From Saccoglossus kowalevskii (Eukaryota; Hemichordata; Enteropneusta; Harrimaniidae), in NCBI RefSeq assembly GCF_000003605.2, contig NW_003116448.1:418198-443868 (forward strand): 25,671 nucleotides of DNA. The letters run 5' to 3'. The notes below the pieces were generated by a model that saw only the letters and a list, made by a program, of their open reading frames with translations, was not told the origin of the DNA and made no database searches. Below are positions 1-10,863 of the stretch, piece after piece (position 1 is the stretch's first letter; each line of letters starts with the position of its first letter). The position numbers and the translations under genes are program-made.

Positions 1-1722
1 TATGAATACATTCATAGTAGTGTACAATATTCATGTGAATACATCCATAATAGTGTACAATATTCATATGAATACATTCATAGTAGTGTACAATATTCAT
101 ATGAATACATCCATATTAGTGTACAATATTCATATGAATACATCATAGTAGTGTACAATATTCATATGAATACATCATAGTAGTGTACAATATTCATATG
201 AATACATCCATAGTAGTGTACAATATTCATATGAATACAACCATAGTAGTGTAAAATATTCATATGAATACAACCATAGTAGTGTACAATATTCATATGA
301 ATACATCCATAGTAGTGTACAATCTTCATATGAATACAACAATAGTAGTGTACAATCTTCATATGAATACAACTATAATAGTGTACAATATTCATATGAA
401 TACAGCCATAGTAGTGTACAATATTCATATGAATACATCATAGTAGTGTACAATATTCATATGAATACATCATAGTAGTGTACAATATTCATATGAATAC
501 AACCATAGTAGTGTAAAATATTCATATGAATACAACCATAGTAGTGTACAATATTCATATGAATACATCCATAGTAGTGTACAATCTTCATATGAATACA
601 ACAATAGTAGTGTACAATCTTCATATGAATACAACTATAATAGTGTACAATATTCATATGAATACAGCCATAGTAGTGTAAAATATTCATATGAATACAT
701 CATAGTAGTGTACAATATTCATATGAATACATCCATAGTAGTGTACAATATTCATATGAATACAACCATAGTAGTGTACAATCTTCACAAGAATACATCC
801 ATAGTAGTGTACAATCTTCATATGAATACAACCATAGTAGTGTACAATATTCATATCAATACAGCCATAATAGTGTACAATATTCATATGAATACAACTA
901 TAGTGGTGTACAATATTCATATGAATACATCCATAGTAGTGTACAATCTTCACATGAATACATCCATAGTAGTGTACAATCTTCATATGAATACAACCAT
1001 AGTAGTGTACAATATTCATATGAATACAACCATAGTAGTGTACAATATTCATATGAATACAACCATAGTAGTGTACAATATTCATATGAATACAACCATA
1101 GTAGTGTACAATCTTCACATGAACACATCCATAGTAGTGTACAATCTTCATATGAATACAATCATTGTAGTGTACAATATTCAAATGAATACAACCATAG
1201 TAGTGTACAATCTTCACATGAATACATCCATAGTAGTGTACAATATTCGTATGGATACAACCATAGTAGTGTACAATATTCATATGAATACAACCATAGT
1301 AGTGTACAATCTTCATATGAATACATCCATAGTAGTGTACAATATTCATATGGATACAACCATAGTAGTGTACAATATTCACATGAATACAACCATAGTA
1401 GTGTACAATCTTCATATGGATACAACCATAGAGTGTACAATATTCATATGAATACAACCATAGTAGTGTACAATTTTCACATGAATATATCCATAGTAGT
1501 GTACAATATTCACATGAATACAACCATAGTAGTGTACAATCTTCATATGGATACAACCATAGTAGTGTACAATATTCATATGAATACAACCATAGTAGTG
1601 TACAATTTTCATATGAATACATCCATAGTAATGTACAATATTCATATGAATACGTCCATAGTAGTGTAAAATATTCATATGAATACGTCCATAGTAGTGT
1701 ACAATATTCATATGAATATAAC
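1..1722. repeat. 33-bp minisatellite array, about 52 units
   Basis: Tandem units of 33 bp, typified by TATTCATATGAATACAACC then ATAGTAGTGTACAA, fill the left edge and end near 1722, where the sequence becomes unique. The array probably starts outside the window. Units vary mainly at three places: ACATCC versus ACAACC, CAATATT versus CAATCTT, and GTACAA versus GTAAAA. A few units are 31-32 bp through small deletions (for example ACATCATAG near 145 and 175, and CCATAGAGTG near 1430). Each unit holds the 14-bp perfect palindrome TATTCATATGAATA and a TGTACA palindrome. Because 33 is a multiple of 3, one frame stays open on each strand over long distances; these are not treated as genes. Confidence 0.97.
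209..733. repeat. 262-bp higher-order duplication inside the minisatellite
   Basis: Bases 209-471 are repeated at 471-733 with a shift of exactly 262 bp, which is eight units of which two are 32 bp. By eye there is one mismatch (C at 419, A at 681). The ordered series of unit variants, including GTAAAA, ACAACAATAG, ACTATAATAG and ACAGCC, is preserved. This points to a recent block duplication by unequal exchange or gene conversion rather than independent amplification of single units. Confidence 0.9.
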
Positions 1723-2170
1723 CTTATTGCATTTCATCTCAATTTATCACAGTTTACTTAACACGGTCACGATAAGTTGACACTATTTTAATACGAATCT
1801 TGTGACACGTCGTATTTTGATGTTATTATAATTAATGACTCTCAATTACGTGAATTTTACACTGTACATATTTAATATATAGTAAAGCTTGAATACACAC
1901 TGGAATTCAATATATAAGTCGCGAAAAAAATTGCTTTTCGACAAGCGCATTCGCGAGAAATATCAGTTATCAATATATAGTACATTGTATCGCTAAATAT
2001 GTGTTAACACGTTAAAAGAAAGATGGTGTAAAGAACTACTTTAGGAAGCGTGACAATCACTGACAGTGACAGTCAAAATCAGTATCAAATGTATCTGAAT
2101 AGACGTGCGTCATACAGTTGTGATTCAGGTTTTACATGTAATAATTATCACCCCATTATTACCCCAACCT

Positions 2171-2178
2171 TGACGTCA
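2171..2178. promoter_or_regulatory. perfect CRE-like octamer TGACGTCA
   Basis: The palindromic octamer TGACGTCA is the consensus site of CREB/ATF bZIP proteins. It stands alone in non-coding sequence with no gene start identified nearby, so function is unproven. Two further perfect copies occur in the window. Confidence 0.25.
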
Positions 2179-5100
2179 TATAGTCGCAGCGAATACAGAG
2201 GAGTACATGTGATCACGTAGTTATAATTATTAGCATTAATAATTCACTCAAGTGTTCTGCTCAAGTATCCCATGGGTTTATTATATGTACATAATTATCA
2301 ATTGAAGACTGACTGTCTTTGCCTATCAATAGCAACCTCGGGGTGATACAACATGTTATTCCACAAGGACCTACTGTACACAGACTGTCAATTCCATATT
2401 TGTAACGAATGTAATATATATCATCGTTTCGGTTTGGCGCATGGAGGCAGGGATGCGATAATAAAAGTTGAAAACACTACGAAAACCATTTAAATTTTTA
2501 ATATATTGTAACTAAAATACAGTAATGTTTGACATAGATATGATAACAAGTGTCACCTCTCTCCATACGGGCACGCGAGTATTTAGACCGTAACTCAAGG
2601 ATACCATAACAACCTAATAAAATATTTATATATCAATTCGGTAGATTGACAAAGGTTCACAATGTTAATGGACGCATACACCGAATGAGTCACGTAAGAA
2701 TTGTATTTTCGTCATCAATTATTATTCGCGAACTGCTGGCAACCACTATTTATATTTGAGTTGAAAAAAGTGTTTATGCAAACTAATTGTAAAACCTGCA
2801 GGTACGCATACTAATATTTTATAACAGTCCTTGTCCATGTTTTATGTATTTAGTTATAGTATTATTATATCCGTATGACATACAATAGAACTGCTCATGT
2901 AATTTTTTTGAAATTCGTGATATAAATAATGACAACAAATACTATGAAATAATCAGTATTAAGTATAAGCTATGAATTGAATACGTGATTTCGTTCATTG
3001 CAGAAATGCATATAATTGGAAAGCTCTGTCTCTGACAAACTTATCTCTCGTATTTATTTTGGTGGTGCTGATGTGGCCAGGTAATACAGCTTGCAGAGTA
3101 TTATTTATGGCAAGTTTCAACCTCGGCTATGAATAACAATGGCGATTGTTATGTGGCATGCTAATTTATCTTCCATGAAATTAAGGTTATAGCGACAGCT
3201 GCCTCTTAATAAAAGGTCAAAAAATAATTCAACTCTGCTATTTTATTTATAAGCGCAATGTGTTCTGCATATATTTACATCAACAAGCCGTGTTTAGTTT
3301 TAGATATTATGGATAATGTTTATGTAGAATGAATTCATAACTCTTCCCATTAGTCATGACATAGCGCCCACAGTGGTATTAACCTATTTCACGCCCAGTT
3401 GCGTTTTGCTCTGTTTCGTCCACGATCGTATTGATCGTATTGGTTAACCTTGGTTATTTTTTTATACCCCTTCTTCTTCCGAAACAACCCGAATGTAAAA
3501 TTACAAACAACAGAGGTGTTGAACTGTCGTGCCCTCCACCAGAGCATATGACTAGTTGTCATTGCTTTCAGTGGTACTAAATGTGTGTATGTTTCTAATA
3601 GTGCGCACAGAGTCTGTATTCAACTATGGTAAATCCAACAATTCAATAAAATAAAACTGTTCTGTTTTAGAATTGGCTTGTCTAGCTAAGTATACCGTAT
3701 TCCCAATGAACTGCACGTATCGCATGACATAACATTATCCATTGAGCGTTAAGGCGCAATTAATTCATTCCATTTCCATTACATAAACGTGCGAATCTGT
3801 CAATGCTCTGACAGTTTCATTAGGTTTCGGGAAACGTAAAAAAGTCATGTTTAAACTAACAATTCATAATAATGCAATTTAATTATTTTCACATAAAAAG
3901 GACACATGCACAGTTTTAATAATATTCGCTGCATGGGAGAACTATAAAAATCGTTGGAATGACTTGTTGATTCATCATTTCCGGACTTTATTTGGATGTT
4001 AATGGCATGGTCTATGATTAAGGTAAATAATAGGCAATATTTGATGATATTTATCGGAAATGACCATTCTTCGGCAACATATAAAAATTTACGTTTAATG
4101 TTTTTATGATAAAGATCATGAACGGATTGCGCTCCTCTGACCCACACCGAAAGTTGATTTCACAAACGTTAAGCCAGCTTGACCTTGATCTTCAGATGAG
4201 CTTATTAGGACGTTGGCGTATACAGCGCCTATAAAATCATGTATTGTCTATAATTAAATCTAACAGATTAATATATATCTGGTTCTACATGTGGAGCTGG
4301 ATTTTCTCATTATTTTTGAAACAGCTGCTGTTATCTGACATATGTCAAATATCATACATAACAAATGTCACAGATATTTATGATTTCACACAAGCGTCCA
4401 TTCAATCTCTCAGTTCATGTTTATTGTTTTGCGGATTATCACAATAATGAAGAAGTTGGTTATTCAAAGATGTACAGTAAGAAAAGCTGAGTTTGTATTG
4501 TTCGACTTGTTTGTACAATATTGCACACTGATCTACACGTTGAGTAATTATTGATAAATGTTCGTAAACAAAATTGTTTTCGTGGTATACACAATGCACC
4601 CACAATGGCGCATGCGCGTGAATTATTAGTACGCAATGAAACACATATTCAGATTATCATTATATTTGCATAAAGATGTTTTTTGTCAGATATTATATAC
4701 GTGTATAATAGATATCTCGTGATGTATAAATTAATATGTACCCTGTTATATCCATGTCCAGGTCAGGTCAGATGTAGTCCTCCGCTACCAGCAGCTTCTT
4801 TATGAACATTGACACCGTTCGGTTGGCGATGCTACTCTAAGATTCATAGGGTCAATTACCCAATGAATGTTGGTGGTAGTATTTATATCCTGAGTTAAAT
4901 GTGGTAATCAAGTGGATATACGCCAGCCTCATATCCTGTATTACGTTACCTTTATATTTAAAATATGATGGTTGAGGCTTTGATGGCATCAGTAGATCAT
5001 ATTCACGATTACAAAATAGTAGTATCTCTTTCTTCATTTTGGAAGCAGAAAAATCAAAATATCGAAGATGGTAATGTGTTGTTACGCCATATGGCATGTA

Positions 5101-5825
5101 ATTCAACTTCTTTTTAGACATACTCGCGAGATTTCAATTTTCCCACAAATGTTACTTTTTCCTATATGAAATTTACAATGTGGACGAACACAAAGATGTG
5201 CGGTGTCGTATACCTCGTGACAAAATAACTTTTTTTTTTTTAAATTATACTAAAATTACTAAGACTACATTTGTAATTGAATATTAAATATTATTCAATA
5301 CACACTTTACAAAGTGGTAAGGCAATATGCCACGTCACCACGTATAGGGAATTATTATTAAGCAGTGCAAATAACCCAAAATTTGTGATTACTAAAAGTA
5401 TGTTAATATAATTTGGTTGCTATTCCTTTTTGACAAAACATGAGGGTATAATTTATTATAAAATTAAATTCTGCAAACATAAAGGGAGTACTGTTATGTT
5501 TGCTCCAAACACAAGAAGTAATTTCATTGTAAATCATACTCTAATGTGTTAGCAAGAATCCATATGGAAACATGTCAATTAAACAAGCCCCAAAACACTC
5601 GCATTGAATATATGTCTTTGAATACAAAGCATGAATTTGTGGGGTATCAAAATTGTTTTTAGTTGATACGAAAATCGTAGTTGGTGAAAAGATTCATACA
5701 ACTTTATTAATATTTATATTGTTACAAATTATCATTAATTTAATTTTTAATTAGGATTCATAATATAGTTTCAATGCAGATTTCTTTTCCATAACGCGAT
5801 CATACAAATTTCTAGTAAATGCCTG

Positions 5826-5833
5826 TGACGTCA
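5826..5833. promoter_or_regulatory. perfect CRE-like octamer TGACGTCA
   Basis: Second perfect TGACGTCA. Like the copy at 2171 it is followed by TAT. It lies about 100 bp before the modular repeat region and near no recognised promoter. Confidence 0.25.
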
Positions 5834-5939
5834 TATGTTTACACTTTTGCTAACCAGTATGCGAATGTCTGATAAAAAATGTCGTTTACCGCTCACAAAT
5901 ACATGTATATTTGATATCAACAACAACGAACAACGCCAT

Positions 5940-6640
5940 TATTAGTCCCAGTTTTGACGCAGTCCGAAAACGGGGACTTATGGATTGACCTATGTGTGTC
6001 CGTGCGCCCGGACCTGTATCTTAGACATGCCTGAACCAATTACATTCAAACTTCACACATACATCATCCGTAATAGGATACATATACACAGCAATTTATT
6101 TTCTGATGGCCTATTCAGATGGTCGAATGGCGGCCATTTTTGTGCTGCAAAATGATCAAAATCAAGCATATCTGTCATTCCGGAACCGGGTCTCGGCTGT
6201 TTACGGATGAATTTTGTTCAAACTTGGTACATACATAAGACATTATAGGTCCCTGATGTACGTCATTTTGTTTTTCAGATCAGATTCAAAATGGCTGATT
6301 GACGGCCATTTTGTTTAATGAATGTGGTTCTAGAGCCATATGGTTTGAATATATATTCATTATACATCATGTCATAGATATACAGATATATATTTGATAT
6401 ATATATATATTGCTTTGACGAGATCCGATTCAAAATGGCCGAATAGTGGCCATTTTGTTCTAATTAATGCTGTTTCGGAGCAATAGTATTCAAGTTCTCG
6501 TTAGACGATCAGATCCGATCATTTTAATGTTAAAAATCATCAAAATCAAGCATCAGATTCTGGATCCATAGCTCTGACATGTTTATGCTCAAACCAAATC
6601 ACTATAAACAAATTATATATCTTAAATTTGAAAACTAGCG
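5940..6640. repeat. modular interspersed repeat with three GGCCATTTT foldbacks
   Basis: The region opens with GTCCGAAAACGGGGACTTAT and a CCGTGCGCCCGGACCTGTAT stretch. It then repeats a module three times. Each module core is a foldback of the form CAAAATGGC...GGCCATTTTG, with right arms ending near 6140, 6312 and 6456, a spacing of about 172 and 144 bp. Other shared words are CAGATTCAAAATGGC or GATCCGATTCAAAATGGC, ATCAAAATCAAGCAT (near 6157 and 6540), and TTCAAACTT. A short AT-rich tract sits between modules 2 and 3. No open frame of note is inside. It is most likely a non-autonomous repeat related to families that are common in invertebrate genomes; the family name cannot be given from sequence alone. 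Confidence 0.65.
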
Positions 6641-6674
6641 ACTGTGCCATGCATGGCTTGTTTTATCTTAGAAT

Positions 6675-6717
6675 GTGAGCGACCAGTTCTTGCTAACCAG
6701 TCGCTGCGCACGCTCAC
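6675..6717. repeat. GC-rich imperfect hairpin
   Basis: GTGAGCG at 6675-6681 pairs with CGCTCAC at 6711-6717, and GCGAC/GTCGC extends the pairing. It borders the right side of the modular repeat. TTGCTAACCAGT inside it (6690-6701) also occurs at 5847-5858, on the left side of that repeat. Confidence 0.4.
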
Positions 6718-6729
6718 GTCCGCGAAACG

Positions 6730-8795
6730 TAAATACGTGCGACGGCCTATACTTAATTCCAGCCTATCATCGTTGTGTTAATGTGATTCCACAACAGGAT
6801 GCGGAAGTGTACGTAGGAGGAATCGAATATAATAGATGCAAAACATGACACCGGCCCACTCGTTTAATCTGATTGAATTGAGTATTAAATTGATGGCATT
6901 TATAAAGAGAATGTTATTTCCTATACAAAGTTTAAACAGTATCGTAAATAATTGAATGACAAGTTTTATATCATTTTCTGCTATCTACACAGAATCATAA
7001 ACCAAATAATATATTTATAAAAATCATAATCTCTCCTATTAATCAACTCCACGTGAACTGACATTTCGAATATTTCTAAGTCATGGTTTCTCATAACGAC
7101 GGTCTAGTGGAATGGTGGCAGCTGCGATGACGTAATATATACTGAATGGGTGTCATTCAACATGTGTAACCAAAGTCACCATGTGCACTTTAACTAGTGC
7201 TAAATATAGTCTAGTACAGACGTTCATTATGTTTAATAGCCTTGGCCGTATGAAAGCACATTTGACATGTACTTTATTAATGCAGTAACTGTGTAGTGGC
7301 CGTGACTGTGCCATGGCGAATTCGATCCGTATCCTGGTTACGGTGATTTTGTTGGGTGAAAGTAATCCACATGACAATGTGTACTTTCGTGCGTACGAAA
7401 CCTACATACTCATCAGTGATATCAACAACAACAACAACATATCTGTATCCATAACAACATCAACGTAATTGCAATATTGTTTAATCTGTAAACAAAAAAA
7501 CTTCCAATGAAAAACTTCCATTCATTCACTTTGAAAGCTTGCATCGGAAGTCCACTGTTTTGGTGCATACAAGTTGCAAACAATGTTCTTTTAACCTGAA
7601 AACTTCAAGTTGATGTAAAGCAACTTTGGCATGCGGAATAAATGTGCAGGGAGTTTCGATACAGAAACGCGGAACATCGGGCGGAACATTTGGTATCCAA
7701 GAGGTTCTTAGGAAATTTAGTGAAAATAAATATAATTCAAATACTCTTTTTCTAAAAATACAAAATCTAGCAGAAATATGTTTGCTAAAATGAACTAATT
7801 GTTATATGATAGCACTGAAAATAAAATTTCCCCCACACTGCATGTCATTCAGCATTTCAAATGACTTTAATACAGCAGGCTACTAACTAGGTAAAAAGTG
7901 GACGTTGGTTTCTCTTGGACGACGCGAGACGCCGTCAAGTAATAAAAAACCAAACGAGGAATTAGCATGGAAACCTCAATTCTTTTTTTCACTCTGGTGC
8001 TATGGATCGATTTATGTTTGTTGGAACCTCAGGTTGTTTTGAAATACCTTATACAAATTGGCTTCACCCATTTTTTAAATCCTAATTATGTAGGTCTTCA
8101 ATAACGCCATAATTTTCCCGCCAACATGTATGAGTTTCAATACACATTTATTTGGATCAAATATACATCATGACATTTTCACATTACCTTTACAGGTCTT
8201 GATAACAATTTCGGCAATCAAAAGGAAATGAAATGGCGTTACTTTGAAATTCAGAAATCAATTTCCAATTTATTTTAGAATATAAAACAAACTAAACCCA
8301 ATTCAACACATTCAAGAATTCGTTAAAATACTTTCGGAAGACTGCCATGCTGCCATATAAGGCAAGTGTTATAACATTAGTATACCAATTTTACACAAAT
8401 TCAAAGCAATGTATATCCAGTGAAAGAGAAAGGATATATTATTGTCTATGTACACGACTGAGAGCGATTCAAAGGACATATTACAAACCACTGACCACCA
8501 TAAGCAGTGAGCAAAGTAATGTTTTATCATCAATAATGATTTGTGATTTAAAATTGTTAACGGGTAACACGACTGGACGAGTTGATTTTAATCACTAAAG
8601 AAAATAAACATAACTCAGGTTCAATCCACGGATACATCTCCAGCGTCACGTTAAGTAAACTCTTCACAGCACAACACGACCTTTCCAAGAGGACCATGAA
8701 GGATTGTTTTATGTTAGGACAATGCATGCCGGCTAAAATCTACTTTACACCGTTATTTTGTATTATTATTAAATTTTGTTGTGAATTTAACAAAT
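6730..8795. other. AT-rich non-coding stretch
   Basis: No gene is recognised. Open frames at 7153-7377 (minus) and 8347-8598 (plus) show no family motif and look like chance frames. A short (CAA)n run lies near 7423-7440. Nothing else stands out. Confidence 0.55.
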
Positions 8796-8801
8796 TTCAT
8801 C

Positions 8802-8903
8802 ATGCCAAAAAACTCATTCCTCAGCTTCGAAGAGCGAGGGTTCTTTGTATTCATGTTGGTGATCGCCGCTGTGTCTGTGGAAGTACTATGGGGGATTGCA
8901 TGA
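8802..8903 (+). CDS. possible 33-residue single-pass membrane peptide (or first exon)
   Basis: This short frame starts at an ATG with A at position -3 and stops at TGA 8901. It encodes a peptide with a charged, polar start (MPKNSFLSFEERG) followed by one hydrophobic segment, roughly residues 14-33, beginning FFVFMLVIAAVSVEV. That layout suits a signal anchor or a small membrane peptide. Its base composition is visibly less AT-rich than the flanks. It overlaps a longer open frame in another phase (8582-8950) that shows no such ordered pattern. It could equally be the 5' end of a longer spliced gene using a GT inside the frame, or chance. No homologue is recognised and no promoter was identified. 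Confidence 0.25.
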   Translation: MPKNSFLSFEERGFFVFMLVIAAVSVEVLWGIA

Positions 8904-9066
8904 CGGGAGTGATAAGTCTTTTGATCAGTAAAATAATTTTAAAAAAGTGAAAACTAGAGTGACTGTGAAATAAAGGCTGGTTTTAAATATTAAATATCAT
9001 GAAATCTGGATGAAATAATGAAAGGAAATTGAACTTGAAAGGTCAATGAATGTAGCCAGAATGCAA

Positions 9067-9110
9067 GGTCAGAATCCGGGGATCAAAATACGTCCGGTCA
9101 CAATACATCC
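9067..9110. repeat. three imperfect 15-bp direct repeats
   Basis: Three consecutive blocks are seen: GGTCAGAATCCGGG (9067-9080), GATCAAAATACGTCC (9081-9095) and GGTCACAATACATCC (9096-9110). The second and third differ at three of fifteen positions. The block directly precedes ACCATGGCGGCTGC, a strong start context that also resembles a YY1-type ATGGCGGC site. It may be a repeat remnant or a regulatory cluster. Confidence 0.5.
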
Positions 9111-9114
9111 ACCA

Positions 9115-10655
9115 TGGCGGCTGCAAAGCGTCAACAACTATGGATGCGGTAATAGCCTTGATTTGTAGTTTGCGTAAATGGCGGGCGGGGGGATACATGC
9201 AAATTCTGTGCTTTAATAACAGTATTTGCTGCTTTTTGCGCAATGGGAATTAAAGCGGGGGAGTCGTCATCTGCGCATGTGTCAAATGGCCATATCATGT
9301 CACTGTCTACAAACAAGCGTCTATTCATGAGCTTTTGCGTTTTTAGCGTGTGTTGTTATCGTCGCTTGCAACTCAATTCTCGCGTATGCGCAGGTGACAA
9401 CCTTCCCGCCTTAATACAAGAATGTATGTTTCATGGATTAATATGCTACTCATTTGCTTCAATTCCAACTATATCTCTGGAAATATCACTTGCTGTTTAG
9501 CATTCATATTTCGATATCCTACAATGTCTCGATTGCGTGTCTGGTAATTCAAACTAACACAAAAACAATTGCCCAGTCTTGTTTCTACCAGTTATTTAAA
9601 TCAACTCCCATATTGTGCCTCACAGTTAAGATTAATTCAGATACATGTATATTGTAAATTACACAGAGGTAACACTACAATACATTTTCCTTTACATTTC
9701 CTTGTATTACACAACAGTCTTGTGCCGAGGCAGTTATGATTCACAGCCATCACCAGTTCTCTTGTTAAATTTTAAAATATCTTCTTAAAATTAAATACGA
9801 AGCACCAAACGTAGCTTGTTTTCTAGAACTAGAGTTGTACCGTATCCGGGTTTCAAGAAAAACTCAGGTGGCGAGATACTCCCAGAAAGTAACACAGAAA
9901 TCACAGGGCAACACGCATCAATGAGGCGTAATGTTTAATCATGCGCATATAACGAATCACGCCACACTTAGGGAGTCGTTCTCAAGAATCTGACTGGTGG
10001 GTTATTTAACAATTATTCAGGCTTAACCGTCGATATGTGGATAATTAAATATATCACGGTCACAGATAATTTATTTATTTTGTAAATGATCGCGAAGGTC
10101 ATCGTTAATCAGCCGGCCACTGATCAAATTACAAAAATGCTTTCCATCGAATTATATTTTCTCGTTTGAGATTAACTAGGAATGAGTATAAACAAATATT
10201 TTCTGTGTCATACCCCCCCCCCACACACACACACATACACAGCCTACAAACGCTTAATAGACATTCTCCGATTGACAGGTCATCGACTCGTCTTTCAATC
10301 TAGTTTCAATGTTAACGATTAACTCCTATGTGTTATATATGTATGACGTTTTCAACATGATTAATGGTAAATTAAGCCTTTAAGGAATCCGGGTCACAGA
10401 TAATGTGTCTTGTTATCTATCCGCTAAATTACCACAGTCCCCACATTACTTGGTATTTTATCACGCACTCTGGGAATTCAAAAATATAATGAAAGAAGAA
10501 ACCAAGTGCCGCTGAAGTTGTAATTCATCATTAGGTGTACTTGACATCGGGATCCTGTTTGTGCGTGTTTTAATTGACTCGAACTAACACGGGTGGTCGA
10601 CCCCGTCTTGATATAGGATCTGGTACACCCTGGCCTTCAGTGTAATCTGAACAGT
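9115..10655. other. non-coding stretch, patchy higher GC at 9.05-9.45 kb
   Basis: The first 350 bp are less AT-rich and open in several overlapping frames on both strands (9043-9243 minus, 9131-9328 minus, 9243-9500 plus). None has a recognisable motif. The remainder is AT-rich without credible coding signal. A C10 tract followed by (AC)n is annotated separately. Confidence 0.5.
10213..10240. repeat. C10 homopolymer followed by (AC)n
   Basis: Ten C residues (10213-10222) run into a short CA dinucleotide repeat ending near 10240 with one T interruption. It is a simple sequence with likely length variation. Confidence 0.9.
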
Positions 10656-10658
10656 GCT

Positions 10659-10863
10659 TACTGTGAACGAAAACGCAACTTGACCCAACAGGCAGTGTTG
10701 CGATTTGGCATGTAGCTCTCTATTTTGCTAACAAAATATCAATATTAATATCACTCACCATAACAAACAGTTACATTTGAAATATCAATGTTGCTATTTT
10801 GTTTGCAAAACAGTGAGTTATACTAACAATACTTCTGATTGAGTTGCTCTTTCGCTCACAGTA
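10659..10863. mobile_element. 205-bp foldback MITE-like element, TA-CTGTGA ends
   Basis: Left end TACTGTGAACGAAAACGCAAC and right end, read on the other strand, TACTGTGAGCGAAAGAGCAAC form imperfect terminal inverted repeats. The arms stay related inward: TTTTGCTAACAAAATA (10723-10738) pairs with the complement of 10795-10810 at 15 of 16 positions. There is no internal open frame. A flanking TA on both sides is compatible with the TA target duplication used by Tc1/mariner-type elements, but TA is part of the inverted repeat, so this is not proof. Inferred to be a non-autonomous DNA transposon, somewhat decayed. Confidence 0.7.

Larger units (their letters stand above)
1723..5935. other. AT-rich non-coding stretch
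   Basis: No credible gene is seen. The longest open frames (3851-4147 minus, 4852-5121 minus, 4402-4644 minus) lack recognisable motifs and have the Tyr/Asn/Ile/Lys-rich makeup expected of chance frames in AT-rich DNA. A poly-T run lies at about 5229-5240. A perfect TGACGTCA octamer is at 2171-2178. Small hairpins such as the pair of TCGCGA hexamers near 1918 and 1951 are also present. Confidence 0.6.

Noticed and set aside
162-1711. Long open frames on both strands, up to 311 codons, encoding 11-residue repeats
   Set aside because: They follow directly from a 33-bp tandem unit with no stop in one frame per strand. Frame-breaking 31- and 32-bp units are tolerated, and both strands are equally open.
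1-1722. CRISPR-like repeat array
   Set aside because: There are no unique spacers; the repeats are head-to-tail minisatellite units, and the window is eukaryotic.
4761-4772. AGGTCAGGTCA nuclear-receptor-like half-sites
   Set aside because: The two half-sites overlap and do not form a standard spaced direct repeat; there is no gene start nearby.
8600-8625. GGTTCAATCC, similar to a tRNA B-box
   Set aside because: No A-box at the proper distance and no cloverleaf can be drawn; the similar words near 10881 and 21921 also fail.
8582-8950. 122-codon plus-strand frame
   Set aside because: No motif, low-complexity chance composition, and it conflicts with the more ordered short frame at 8802-8903.
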